Shown here one piece after another: positions 48,345 to 58,127 of a DNA stretch of 64,000 nt. The notes beneath the pieces are model-generated. The model was given only the letters and a program-made list of their open reading frames with translations. It was not told the DNA's origin and ran no database searches. Origin of the DNA: Thinopyrum elongatum (lineage: Eukaryota; Streptophyta; Magnoliopsida; Poales; Poaceae); NCBI GenBank assembly GCA_011799875.1, contig CM022302.1:203404086-203468085 (forward strand), in the 5' to 3' direction. Made by a program: the position numbers and the translations under genes. Numbering within the stretch: position 1 is the stretch's first letter; every line of letters starts with the position of its first letter.

Positions 48345-49349
48345 CTACAGGCCGAAGAACGTGCTGAAGGCGCTGTAGTCACCGCCGTCGCCACCGTCCT
48401 CGGCCTCCTCCTTCTTCACGTCGCCGCCATCCTTGCTGCACCCCTGCCATGCATCGCCTTCGCGGACGGGCTTGGTTGGCGGCGGAGGTGCGTCGTCGTC
48501 ACTGTCCTCGAGGACGATGACGCCGCCCCGGACGGCAATCTCCTCCAGGGCGCGGCGCTAGCGCTCCATTTCCATCTTGGCGTAGTCCTCGCGCGCCCAC
48601 TTGAAGGTGGCCTCGTCGTCAGCGTCCATGTCGTCGTGCTCGTTCTTGACGGCAACGAGCCCTGGCTCCGTCTTGGGCTTGACGAGGTGGGAGGAGGAGG
48701 AGCCACCGCCCTCGTTGATCACGAGGGCGCTGCCGCGAGTGCGCCATCCGAGCGACGTCTCCACGGGCTCGGCCTTGACGCTAGCCAGCGCAGGCGAGCC
48801 GGAGGAGAGGGAGGAGGAGGAGGACGAACCCGCTATGCGCCTCGGCAGCCAAATGCCGCCGCTCCGGCGAGGGATAGGCGCCGGGGCCGCCGGGTACTAG
48901 AGCGGCGTCATGTTGCCGCCCTCAAGGTGCGCGAGGACGTTGTGCAGCGTCCGCTCGGGGACGCCCCACCACAGGCGGCGGCTAGCGGTGTTGTGGCGCC
49001 CCCTCACCGGCGCGTTGTTGGTGGAGGCGAGCTACTCCTCGTGGCGGCGTTGGAAGTACGCCGCCCAGCTTGCGTGGTTGTTGGCGGCGTACTCCAGGCG
49101 GCCGCGCACCTCCTCCGGCAGGGAGGCCCGAACGCACTCGATCTCGTCGTGGAAGTGGGCGGGGTGCTCGGGGTCGGGCCGCGGGGGGACTGGGACGCCC
49201 CCGGCGCTGAGACTCCACCTCCCCGGCGCGCGCATGTCCGGCGGCGCAGGGTAGTTGGCCTCGTGGAGGAGGTGCGCCTCCCACTCGTGCAGAGTGCGGC
49301 GGCCGAAGCCGTTGGCCGCCGCAGCGTCGCCGGGGAACCGTTCACCCAT
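48345..49349 (-). pseudogene. Transposon-internal ORF with three in-frame TAG stops
   Basis: From MGERFPGDAAAANGFG (49349) to a terminal TAG (48345-48347) the frame is kept for 334 codons apart from three TAG codons at 49032-49034, 48897-48899 and 48558-48560. The product would have a helical N-terminal part (LHEWEAHLLHEANYP, HAGWAAYF-like HASWAAYF), then low-complexity Ser/Glu and an acidic tail (DSDDDAPPPP, FSTFFGL). It is a family of hypothetical proteins carried by grass PIF/Harbinger-like elements, probably the DNA-binding partner ORF; this link is inference. No frameshift is present, so the loss is recent and due to point changes. Confidence 0.6.
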
Positions 49350-49465
49350 CGGAGGCTGGTGGTAGGGGGAGAGAGACCGAATGGGGCGCCGGCGACGAGA
49401 GAAAGAGAGACTGCGGGGGCGAGGAGAGTGCGTCCACCGGCGAGAAGGGGTGGCTTTATAGCCGC

Positions 49466-49494
49466 GGGGGGGGGGGGGGGGGGGGGGGGGGGGG
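49466..49494. repeat. 29-base poly-G run
   Basis: An uninterrupted G run lies 5' of the broken transposon ORF (C run on its strand). Runs of this length are hard to replicate and sequence, so the length is unreliable. Confidence 0.9.
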
Positions 49495-49984
49495 CGGCGG
49501 CAGACGCGTGGCGGGAGACGGCGAGTCGCCGGGCTATTTACTGCGCCGCCCGTGGGGAATCTCAGCGAAAGGATGACCGACGGCAGTCTTGGCATTGATT
49601 CACCACGAGAAAACGAGGCGATGAGGCGCCGTGTGCCGCTGACTCGGCGGTCCCATCGAGCTTTCGTGCCAAAAACGCTTCCCCCGGCGCCCCCGGGCGC
49701 CCCAGCGCACCGGGTTCGGTCTGGGTCCGCCGACGCCAATTTCGGGCCGAACCGGCGAAAATTGGACTTCCGATGACGTGACTGTGCCGTTTTCTTTAGC
49801 GCCGGCGCTAAAAAAGGGTCTGGGGGCCTGTTGGGGGCGCGGCTGGAGATGATCTAAGCCCACCAGCACATCACATTCAACATTCAAGGCCTCATCCCTC
49901 AAAAAAAAAAAAGAAACAGCTTCTCAAGGCCGCACGACGCTCCCGAACGCCGCCCTCGCCTACCTCTCTTCCTCGCCGGCGGCG

Positions 49985-51281
49985 ATGACCCCGCAGGGTA
50001 AGAGCAGCTCGCTGGAGCGCCTCCACAACGTTGAGCAGGTGGCCCACATCCAGCTCACCTCTTTCTCCCCTCTGGTCTGATCGATTTGGTCACTGAATCT
50101 TGATGTGGCGTCGTGCTCGTTTGTTCTTGTGCAGCGGATAGTGCGGGTGGTGGAGCTGTCGGGCGCGGTCATGGAGGAGCTCGGAAACTCGCAGGGTCCC
50201 CGCGCCGAAGCCGTAGCCGCCCACTGCCGCGAGTTCATGCTCTATATGAAGGTAACCCCATAACCCCCATCCACCCGACGCTCACCGCTCTTAGATCTAT
50301 ATTTGGCCCTTGCTTATGGCTGTTTGAAGAGGGGCCAGTGAGGGATGTTGGAAGCTATAACCTGCGGCAGATGGAAATTGGATGTGCAATTTCGAAATGA
50401 GCCAGCAGAATGAAGCCATGTCACTGGTTCTGAACCTGGAATTGTGTTTTGCTGTAGCTTTTTAGCTCATTGCTTGCTAGAAGCATCAAGATGGCCTTAG
50501 TATTAGGGGGAAAATACATGCTTACCTACGTGCTTGGAGTTTTCTTCCATTTGCTTGATTAAGGGATAACATGCTTTGTGATATATCATGCCCATATAGA
50601 CATAGTGGAAACTGAAGTTTTCAGTACTGTACTTTTGATTTGAACTTATTGTATTCTGATGGCTTGAGTGCCATTGTTCTGAACTGCAATACTTTTAGTT
50701 CCAAGCAAAGCACGGCTCCATATTGATGAGATGAGATGATGATCAACTAATCTTTTCTTGGAACCTGTGCAGACAGAAAGAATGCTATTCGCTGCCCTGT
50801 AGTAATTTTCTGGGGTAATAACGCTATCTGCCTGTCTGCACTGCTTATTTGATTGTCGTGAAATCAGGATTTGTTGGCAACCGATTGGTTTAGGCCTTTC
50901 GGGTGTCATCTAAAATTCTTCTGAGCCTTTAACTCAGACACAGTGTTACAGTCTTTCCAGCAGAGTACTAGCCAGATATGTGAACCCATTCATTAATCAT
51001 ACATTCGTATGACAATCACGTCATTGCTTTTTATTACACACAATCTCACATTATGTATATCATGAATCGTGTGTGATAAGTACATTGTATTGTGGTTCGA
51101 GCAGGAAATACAAACAACTTTGCGCGAGGAAATAAAAAGTGCTTGTGAATATCGTCCATTTGAGAATTGCGACTATAGTGCAAGAATTGCTAACGAGATT
51201 TGTTGCAAAAAGCTGGAGTATGTAATTGAGAAGATGGATGCCATGCAACTAAACATGGAGCAAAGTTCTAATGGAGTTTAG
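49985..51281 (+). CDS. MED11: Mediator of RNA polymerase II subunit 11
   Basis: This is a subunit of the Mediator head module, which links transcription factors to RNA polymerase II in the nucleus. Three exons: 49985-50038 (18 codons), 50135-50251 (39 codons), 51105-51281 (58 codons plus TAG). All introns are GT-AG and phase 0, giving 115 residues, the same length as the Arabidopsis protein. Family marks are SLERLHNVEQ, VMEELGN, HCREFML, and the highly conserved TLREEIKSACEYRPFENCDY and ARIANEICCKKLEYV. No break is seen. A PIF/Harbinger element ends 131 bases upstream of the ATG, so the core promoter must lie in that short gap or inside the element. There is no TATA box in the gap. The F-box gene downstream is convergent. 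Confidence 0.95.
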
Positions 51282-52365
51282 CTAGTTAACTGGCATTCTA
51301 GTACCCGGTGGTGAGGTGGTGAGTGCAAAGGCATCATGTGGCTTCCCAACTCCAATTCCTTATGTTCTCTTGCTATACCTAGTGCACGTGTTATATTGTT
51401 TGTTTAACTTGAGGTCATTAAATGATGTAGATGAGAACAATTGTAATAAACTAAGAAGTAGATATATTGCTCATAAGATGTTACTAGTGCTGTACTGCTA
51501 TACATGCCATTGATATCTTTCAGATCCTTCAATTGTATTTCCACTTAGTTAACTTGGAAAATCTTGTCTACTACGGACACCTCTTGCAAATTGCAAAGGA
51601 GTTCTAACTCCCAACAAGCTTATTTCCTTAAAAAATGTAACTGGTACAGTGTTCAGCTCTACGTACCTTATGAGAGGTCAGCCCCGATAGTTGTTGATTT
51701 CCATCGGCATCATAGTCCAACGGTCACTCAGGGCTGAGGTATGCCTCTCCTATGCCAGGCCATGTTTACATCTTGGTGGAATCAATTGTAACTTTGCATC
51801 CATGAATGCTCTAACTGGGTTGACTATTTTTGAGTTTATTCTTGATGTTCTTCTATGCACTATTCGTGTGCGAGAGATACTTGATACTAGAACTTGAGAG
51901 TTATGTTGGAGTGACCAGACCAGAGAGTAGTTTAATTTAATTTTTTTAGTTTAAACATGTACTATGTCCTGCAATCATTTTATAATATGCTTATATGTTG
52001 ATCAGCCAATCCTAGTAATATTTGGCTTTTGCACCTCTTAGTGATCCTCCTGTTTTCAAATAATGAGGTGTTTTGTTTTTCAGGGTTAGGAGCAGCACAG
52101 ACCTGACCAAGCATGACTGTTGAATTGTTAATGAAGCTTTCAGATAATTACTTGTCCGTTCGAATGCGCAAAGCTTTGTTCAACTCTGAATGAGGAGGTG
52201 TTTCACATACAGTACATTGAACTAGGAGATCGTCCATTGTATTACTGTACATCGGATGTAACCACATCTATAAGAAACTTGCACGTGGTGTGGTCGCACA
52301 ACTCTGAGATGTGGAGTACTACTTCGTTTCCTGCTTGTTCCTAAGAAACTTGCACGTGTTCGCTA
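51282..52365. other. Intergenic region between convergent MED11 and F-box genes
   Basis: This holds the 3' flanks of both genes. AT-rich DNA with no further ORF of note. The MED11 transcript probably ends here. No transposon was recognised. Confidence 0.5.
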
Positions 52366-53976
52366 CTATTCGAGCTGGTGCACCCGAAAGCCGGCCGTGT
52401 CCGTCAGGTTCCTCCTGCGGAACGAATCAGCTCTCCATCTTTCGAGCTTGTTGCAGAGATGCTCCGGCCAGAACGTGTTCCCGTCGTCGACGTGCATCTC
52501 CTCGAGAACGATGGCGTTCTTCACCAGGAACTTGGCGAGCTGGACCTGGAAGCAGTCCACCTTCTTGGTATTGAACTGCAGCGTCACCTTCCGCAGACTC
52601 GTCTGCGAGCAGCTGAACGCGCCGTCGTCGGTCAAGACCGCGGGGAGCTCCGAGACCTTGCTGACGGCACGAAGCGAGGAAGCGGTCATGGATGCGAGCC
52701 TGTTGAATCGGTCCATGGATTGGGCGAAGGGGCCTCTGCCAGGATCCCTGGTGTCGGGCTCCTCGTCGTCGTCGTACCACCGCGTCATGTTCAAGTTGAG
52801 CCGGAGCTCGGACATGTCCGGGCAGGAGCGGAGCAGCCTCGCCATTGCCAACGCGGCGCTGCTGCTCGTGTACTCGTAGAATTCGTCTAGTTCGACGAGC
52901 TTGAGGTTCGGGAAGGTTGGCAGGATGGCCCCGCCGTGTTTCTCCTCGCCGTAGATGATGTCGTTCATGCAGTTGACGTGCAGCTTTAAGGCCCTTGTGT
53001 TGGAGAAGCTTACGAGCATACGTGACGTGGGCTCCCACTGCGACTGCTCTCCGCGGAGAGTGGCGTTGAGGTCGACGCTTGACAGGCCCGGCGCCGGTGA
53101 TGCCAACGACAGCTTGATGGCGTCCCCCGTGTAGCGGAAGGAGCGCAGGCTCGGCATGTCGAGCTCGATGCCGATGCGGGCGAGCTCCTCCTCCTCAGCG
53201 CCCACGGAGTAGGTCTCTAGCTCCAGGGTGGTGGCTGTCAAGCAGCGGAGCCCGAAGGGCACCCAGCAATAGGCCGGCATGGCCTCGAATGGCTTCTTCT
53301 TGGCAGAATACGGCGGCTTTTGAGCGACTCTGACCAGTGACAGGCTGGTGAGCGCCGGCGCGGCGTCGACCATGGCCTGGAGACACCCTTCCTTGAAAAA
53401 GCAGTGGCGCAGCCGCAGCTCCGTCAGGCACGGGAAAGCCCGGCTCGGGGACAACGGTGGCCCGAAGTTGCAGCTCTCGAGCTCAAGCACACGGAGCGTG
53501 GCGGCGCACGCCATGGAGGCCAGCGGCAGGCCATAGGTCGTCGTCCGCATACGGCCGTGCTCGCAGCCGATGAGGACCTCTTCCAGTCCGGCCGCTGCGG
53601 GGTCAGCGAGGAGGCCGGCGACCCTGCCATCGTCTACAGGTTCGGCGTCGTCCACACTGTCGTACGAGCTGTCGGCGTCGTTTAAGTCCAGGAAGAGCGT
53701 GAGCCTCTTGAGGACCGTGCCGCCGCGGCGTCGGGGGAAGGCGGCGACGGCGTCGCAGAAGAGGGCGTCCAGCGGCGAAGGGTTGATGTGGAGGCCTTGA
53801 CCCTCGTCGGCGGCCATGTAGGGCCTGATGTCCAGGTCGACGGCGCTCGGAGCGAGCCACAGAGGGCGCCATCGGCGCGAGAGGACGGCGCTGGCAGCGG
53901 CCTCCCTCTCGGGCGCGAATGATAGGATGTGCTGCAGCAGATCGTCGGGGAGAGCGGAGAGACGGTCGGCGGCCAT
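52366..53976 (-). CDS. F-box protein with LRR-like repeats
   Basis: This single-exon gene encodes 536 residues from the Met at 53976. The frame stays open to 54102, but the start at MAADRLSALPDD is preferred because the F-box follows immediately as in family members. The F-box (residues about 4-45, LSALPDDLLQHILSFAPEREAAASAVLSRRW in part) would bind SKP1 in an SCF E3 ubiquitin ligase. The rest is leucine-rich, with LRR-like segments (LRVLELESCNFG, LTELRLRHC, LTSLSLVRV, LKLVELDEFYE) and a C-terminal FBD-like part (SLRKVTLQFN, KNAIVLEEMHVDDG). The target is unknown. No stop or frameshift was seen. Confidence 0.9.
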   Translation of the reverse strand: MAADRLSALPDDLLQHILSFAPEREAAASAVLSRRWRPLWLAPSAVDLDIRPYMAADEGQGLHINPSPLDALFCDAVAAFPRRRGGTVLKRLTLFLDLNDADSSYDSVDDAEPVDDGRVAGLLADPAAAGLEEVLIGCEHGRMRTTTYGLPLASMACAATLRVLELESCNFGPPLSPSRAFPCLTELRLRHCFFKEGCLQAMVDAAPALTSLSLVRVAQKPPYSAKKKPFEAMPAYCWVPFGLRCLTATTLELETYSVGAEEEELARIGIELDMPSLRSFRYTGDAIKLSLASPAPGLSSVDLNATLRGEQSQWEPTSRMLVSFSNTRALKLHVNCMNDIIYGEEKHGGAILPTFPNLKLVELDEFYEYTSSSAALAMARLLRSCPDMSELRLNLNMTRWYDDDEEPDTRDPGRGPFAQSMDRFNRLASMTASSLRAVSKVSELPAVLTDDGAFSCSQTSLRKVTLQFNTKKVDCFQVQLAKFLVKNAIVLEEMHVDDGNTFWPEHLCNKLERWRADSFRRRNLTDTAGFRVHQLE

Positions 53977-54109
53977 CGTGTCGTCGCGAGCATCTCGGCT
54001 TGATGGATGCGCGTAGGAGCAGTATTTATGGGTCAAGAGTTCACGAGTCGGTTCAGCAGTAGGAACGTGAACCAGCCGCCTTTGTGATTCGTTCGGAATC
54101 AAGGATTAA

Positions 54110-54690
54110 CGATGGCAGAATCTGTCTTACGTCGAAGGCCTCATTTGATTTGAAGGATTTTTTATAGGAAAAACGCAGAAATGCTCATTCCATAGGATTT
54201 GCTACTGTAGCGCCATTTGATTTGTAGGAACCAGTCCGGAGGAATACTCTTGCGAACCAGAGGAACACTGTTGGTTTCCCGTGATTTTGCAGGAAGTGAA
54301 ATATTGAGTCATACCTCTTTTTTACACAAAGACCGAGGCAAGAGAGACAGGGTTGCATACCAAATTCCTCTCATGACTAACCAATGCTTTCCGTGAGCCC
54401 GTTCCAGTGATGAGGCCGATTGGGCGTTGAACTGGACGGCCCAATAGAAAGCGGAAACACTTTAATAGTACCAGATGAAATATCCATAGCATCTGCAACA
54501 GAACTGGGCCCGTATACGTTCGCCCAGCATCCGTGGACCAACCACAACCCCTACTTTTGAAACCTCAAATCCATGCAATCATATGCACGTTGATCATCAT
54601 ACACAAACAATGAATAACACATAAATATAAATTATTCATACATAAAAATGCATAATTCAAACATAGTCCAAAGTCCAAACATAAAATTTG
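54110..54690. other. Upstream region of the F-box gene, possible MITE debris
   Basis: 'ggcctcatttgattt' at about 54139 resembles the start of a grass MITE and a partial echo 'gccatttgatttgtagga' follows at 54213, but no matching inverse end was found. No gene seen. Confidence 0.35.
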
Positions 54691-54694
54691 TTTA

Positions 54695-55000
54695 TCTATA
54701 TCTATACCTAATAATAAAGGGGCTACTACTTCTTACCATCGTAATTTCGTCTGTTTTTCGTCCGTCCGTCGTCCTTTATTTTCTATATCCGAGGTGGCAC
54801 TAATCTTTCTACATATCCTGCCTATAAGTCAAAGACGGTCCTCGACTTGCAATAGCGACTGGGCCGGCCCACCGGCCGGCGCCGAACGCAAGGGGCGCTT
54901 AAGGCAAAAAATATAGAAAAGCTCAGCGCTGTCAAGGGGGATCGAACACGCGAGCTCGCACTCAAGTGTGTGTGCTCCTAGCCACCATAGCTAATGGTTG
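54695..55000 (-). mobile_element. tRNA-derived SINE, minus strand
   Basis: Near 54990-54930 the minus strand has an A-box-like 'tggctaggagc' and a B-box 'gttcgatccc' at tRNA-like spacing, an internal polymerase III promoter. The other end is 'attattaggtatagatatagata'. TTGTTTA flanks the unit at 54688-54694 and 55001-55007. No coding capacity. Confidence 0.5.
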
Positions 55001-55129
55001 TTGTTTACTGGTTGCAGCTCAAAACTTATAAGAATGCACGAGCAGTACCACAACAGCATATTCACTGTGTAGGGAGTCAAATTAAGGTAGGAAATTAAGC
55101 AGATGCGGACGGGGGGCATGGGGACAGCG

Positions 55130-55282
55130 CGGTGAGGAGCGAGGATGCGCCGGACGGACCTCCGAGCAACGGGCACACATGAGCCCTCAAGGATTGGCCG
55201 GGAATCGGGCGACATTAGCGACGCGGGATATCGTGCGCGGCGAGGAGCGACAATGCGCCGGACGGACCCTCCGAGCACAGGC
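55130..55282. repeat. Short tandem duplication, period about 109 bp
   Basis: 'gcgccggacggac(c)ctccgagca' with its flanks occurs at about 55145 and 55254. The region is GC-rich and apparently non-coding. Confidence 0.6.
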
Positions 55283-55607
55283 TGCTCAGCAGGGATGCGC
55301 AGGACAGAGCGCCAAGCGCGCGCGGGAGAAGTGGGGGGTGCGGCGAGGACACTGGCAGCCGCGCTATGTTCCAGCGCTCTGCACGGTTTGCTTCGCTAGG
55401 CGATGGGTACTTTTGACTGGTAAGGCAAAATATCCTTCGTGTAGCACTCCACGTAGTGCCCTTTTTTTTCCTTACTGAGCCACATAGTCGAGAAAATTTT
55501 GTCGAAAGAGACCACCTGCGCGAACGAATTGCTAAAAAGGACTACATGCAGATGAATTTGACAAAAAAGACCCCTTCGGCCGTGGCGGCAGGCGCGGCAG
55601 GCGACAC

Positions 55608-55680
55608 GTGGCACCTGCCGCCACGCCTGGAGGCGGCGGGCCCTGCCGCCACGCCTGCAGGCGGCCACCGGGGCAGAACG
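55608..55680. repeat. GC-rich 'gccgccacgcctg' repeats
   Basis: Two adjacent imperfect copies of a unit of about 32 bases lie near the presumed left end of the MULE. CG and CHG sites are dense, so this is a likely methylation target. Confidence 0.5.
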
Positions 55681-56140
55681 TGTTTACTCCATTTCCTCGT
55701 GCCGGGACGGAACGGGGCGGGCCTGGTGGGCCCTGCCGCCACAAGACGAGGCGGCCGGCGCTGCTCCTGCCGCTCGCAGGCCGACAAGCCCTGCTGCTCG
55801 CGGGCCCAGCCGGTGGGCCACGCCGCCACTGCGGGAGGCGGCATCTCTGCTACACGCGCGACAACGGACGCTGATGGCACTGATTCCCAGGCGCGACAGC
55901 GACGCTGACGGCGGTGATTCCCACCCACGGGAATATGGATGCTGATGCCCTGCTTTTGGTTCTTTCGCCTGGGAATCAGTCCTGCTTTTGCTTCTTTTGC
56001 CTCAGCGGATGCGACTGCACTGCGAGAATCGCTCTGGCTATTGCTTGAACGGATGCGACGGCACTGCGGGAATCAGTCACTCGCTGCGCGAATCCGATGC
56101 TGCGGGAACCTGTTGTGCCGACACTACAGGGATCCTAAAA

Positions 56141-56209
56141 TTTCCCGCCTAATTTCGTCTGTTCGCGCTTATTTTCTCACCATCATTTGTCGTCTGAGCT
56201 TATAAAAGG
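56141..56209 (+). promoter_or_regulatory. E2F site and TATA box upstream of the GRF-type gene
   Basis: TTTCCCGCC (56141-56149) is a perfect E2F/DP consensus (TTTSSCGC). A TATA box 'tataaaag' follows at 56201-56208, about 120 bases before the ATG at 56328. Two related 'gcgggaa' boxes lie upstream (about 56067 and 56102). Confidence 0.65.
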
Positions 56210-56327
56210 AGACACCGAGGCTCTCGTCCAGCCATCCTCGGAATCGCCACTGCGCAAAGTGTGTAACACATTTTTTCAGTCGGTATGAGTTTGCCTTGCT
56301 CGGATCAAAGCATTAGGCCGAGGAAAA

Positions 56328-56957
56328 ATGAAGAATGCAAGTTTGCCTCCGGGGGTGGCAGTCCTGCGGTGTTGGTGTGGCGATCTTTGCAAGGTGAAGG
56401 AGGTGACGGATTTTTCAGATTGGTTGGGCATGAAGTTTTTCATGTGCGCCAATTACGAGGAAGATCCACCCGTAACTATTTCAGAGTACGACAAGCCTCC
56501 GGTATGCTTTAACCATCACAAATAGATATTGTTCGTATTTTGATTGATTCTTTAGTAACACTCTTGTTTCTTGTTGTAGTCTCCTCCGCCTCTGTGCATG
56601 TACTATCGTTGGATTGACACGGAGATGCCGGCTTGGGCAGTGACTGAGATTCGTGAAAGAAGTCGCCGTGCATGGAATAGTTTCTATGCGGAAGAGCGAC
56701 GCGAGAAGGCGGAAGCTGAGGAGAAAGCAGAGCAAGAGAGAGAGTTAAAAGAATACTATGCGGAGCAACACCGTTTTTTTTTTCAGGATTTAGGAAAGAA
56801 AAACAGGGAAGAGGCTCGTCGCATGGAGGAGCAGGAACGACAGCGAAAGGAGGCTCGTGAGGCGGAGAGACAGAGAAAGAAAGAAAGGGCTCGTGAGGCC
56901 AAGGCAGCAGAAGAAGCTGGCGATGGAAAAGGAAAATATCCACGCTGGACTCAGTAG
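56328..56957 (+). CDS. GRF-type zinc finger plus coiled-coil protein
   Basis: Two exons: 56328-56501 (58 codons) and 56580-56957 (125 codons plus stop), with a 78-bp GT-AG intron, phase 0, 183 residues. The N-terminus has a GRF-like zinc-binding pattern (RCWCGDLCKVKEV, then GMKFFMCANYEED): Cys-x-Cys ... Cys with the aromatic core typical of this single-stranded nucleic-acid-binding finger. The second exon is a long, highly charged coiled coil (EERREKAEAEEKAEQERELKE and further EAR/ER repeats). Such genes accompany plant mobile domain genes in grass MULEs. It is intact. Convergent with the Lys/Ser-repeat gene, 321 bases away. Function in the transposon is unknown; nucleic-acid binding is inferred. 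Confidence 0.6.
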
Positions 56958-57278
56958 ATTCCTGTGGTAGTATTTTAAATTTCGCAATCGTTTGTATCTT
57001 AATTTCTGCAGTTTAATGTAGCTTTATTTCAGTAGTTAAATGTAGCTTTATTTTAATAGTATGATGTATCTTATTTTCAGTTATACCGTGTCGTAATGAA
57101 AAATAAATATAGTTTTAGAATAAAATGTGGCATTTTCTTTCCCTCCACTAATTATCAAACGTCGTGCAACAACTACAACATGAAATTAAGATAGAACATA
57201 ATGCCCCACAATAAGACAGTACAAACTAATAATGCAAGTACATCTGAATTAAACGGTAGAACTGGACTTGCTTAAAAA

Positions 57279-57770
57279 CTACATGAAGGCATCATCGTCA
57301 TCCTCCGTCGATGCAGAACTCTTGCCCTTCGAGGATCCAGAAATCTTACCCTTGGACGATGCAGAACTCTTGCCCTTCAAGGATGCAGAACTCTTGCCCT
57401 TGGACGATGCAGAACTCTTGCCCTTGGACGATGCGGTAGTTATGGCCTTGGTGCTGGGCATGAAGATATCATCTTCATCCTCGCTATCGTCAGTCCATAA
57501 AAAAGTATGTTTTGCTGCAAACACACTCTTATGCTCTATCTTCTTCCATCTTCCATGCAACCTGAGAAGTTCTTTTCGTATCTCCTCAAAGATCCTGGAA
57601 GGCCACCCACACCTAGATAATGCGTGACTCAGCTCATTCATGAGAGTGTCACTACTGATGAGTTCATCCCATGGAACTATTGTATTGTCTATCTTGAAAT
57701 TGGCGGCTAAACGTAGAAGACATTGGGACATACTAGGGTGAAAAATACGATCAAAAGGATAACCGGACAT
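57279..57770 (-). CDS. MULE-borne protein with Lys/Ser repeats (163 aa)
   Basis: Single exon. Residues 1-90 look globular (MSGYPFDRIFHPSM, IFEEIRKELLRLHGRWKKIEHK). Then come an acidic patch (DDSEDEDD), six copies of an 8-residue unit around SSASSKGK (24-bp DNA repeats, about 57300-57440) and an acidic end (EDDDD). No known domain. A basic, repetitive tail between acidic patches suggests nucleic-acid or histone binding, but this is inference. The start Met follows 68-270 bases of E2F-site repeats. Intact. Confidence 0.5.
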   Translation of the reverse strand: MSGYPFDRIFHPSMSQCLLRLAANFKIDNTIVPWDELISSDTLMNELSHALSRCGWPSRIFEEIRKELLRLHGRWKKIEHKSVFAAKHTFLWTDDSEDEDDIFMPSTKAITTASSKGKSSASSKGKSSASLKGKSSASSKGKISGSSKGKSSASTEDDDDAFM

Positions 57771-57849
57771 CTTGAGGAGACTAGGAGACTACACTGAAGT
57801 GTGTATCGACCTTAGTGTGGAGGGGGTGTTATAGGTTCAGAAGGGAAGA

Positions 57850-58035
57850 ATAGGCGGGAACTCAGAAGCGGGAAAGTATGGTGGGAGATATAGGCGGGAA
57901 TCGGCGATGCGAGGTATACGCGGGAACACAAAAGCGGGAAAGTATGGCGGGAGATATAGGCGGGAAAGGGCGGTGCGAGGTGTACGCGGGAACTCAGAAG
58001 CGGAAAAGTATGGCGGGAGATATAGGCGGGAAACA
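57850..58035 (-). promoter_or_regulatory. Tandem E2F-site array upstream of the Lys/Ser-repeat gene
   Basis: Three imperfect copies of a unit of about 73-86 bases contain 'gcgggaaa' boxes. Four are perfect inverse TTTCCCGC (57868-57875, 57934-57941, 57960-57967, 58026-58033), two of them with the stronger GGCGGGAAA form. Near matches 'gcgggaac' and 'gcgggaat' lie between (57854, 57894, 57920, 57986). The array is 80-265 bases upstream of the start codon at 57770. Confidence 0.65.
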
Positions 58036-58127
58036 TTGTTGCCGACTGGTGCATTTTTATTTCAGCATACATAGATGTTTCTTACATAAATCGAAAAGTC
58101 TGATACTGACATATGTAGATAGATGAA

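Larger units (their letters stand above)
48072..49854. mobile_element. Non-autonomous PIF/Harbinger-like transposon, 1,783 bp
   Basis: The terminal inverted repeats are 'gagcatctccagccg' (48072) and the inverse of 'gatcatctccagccg' (ending 49854). TAA duplications flank it at 48069-48071 and 49855-49857. It carries one broken ORF on the minus strand. The right end is 131 bases from the MED11 start codon. Confidence 0.8.

Noticed and set aside
54695..54725. Helitron 5' end ('tctatatctatacctaataataaa')
   Set aside because: No CTRR end with hairpin was found, while tRNA-like boxes and flanking TTGTTTA fit a SINE better.
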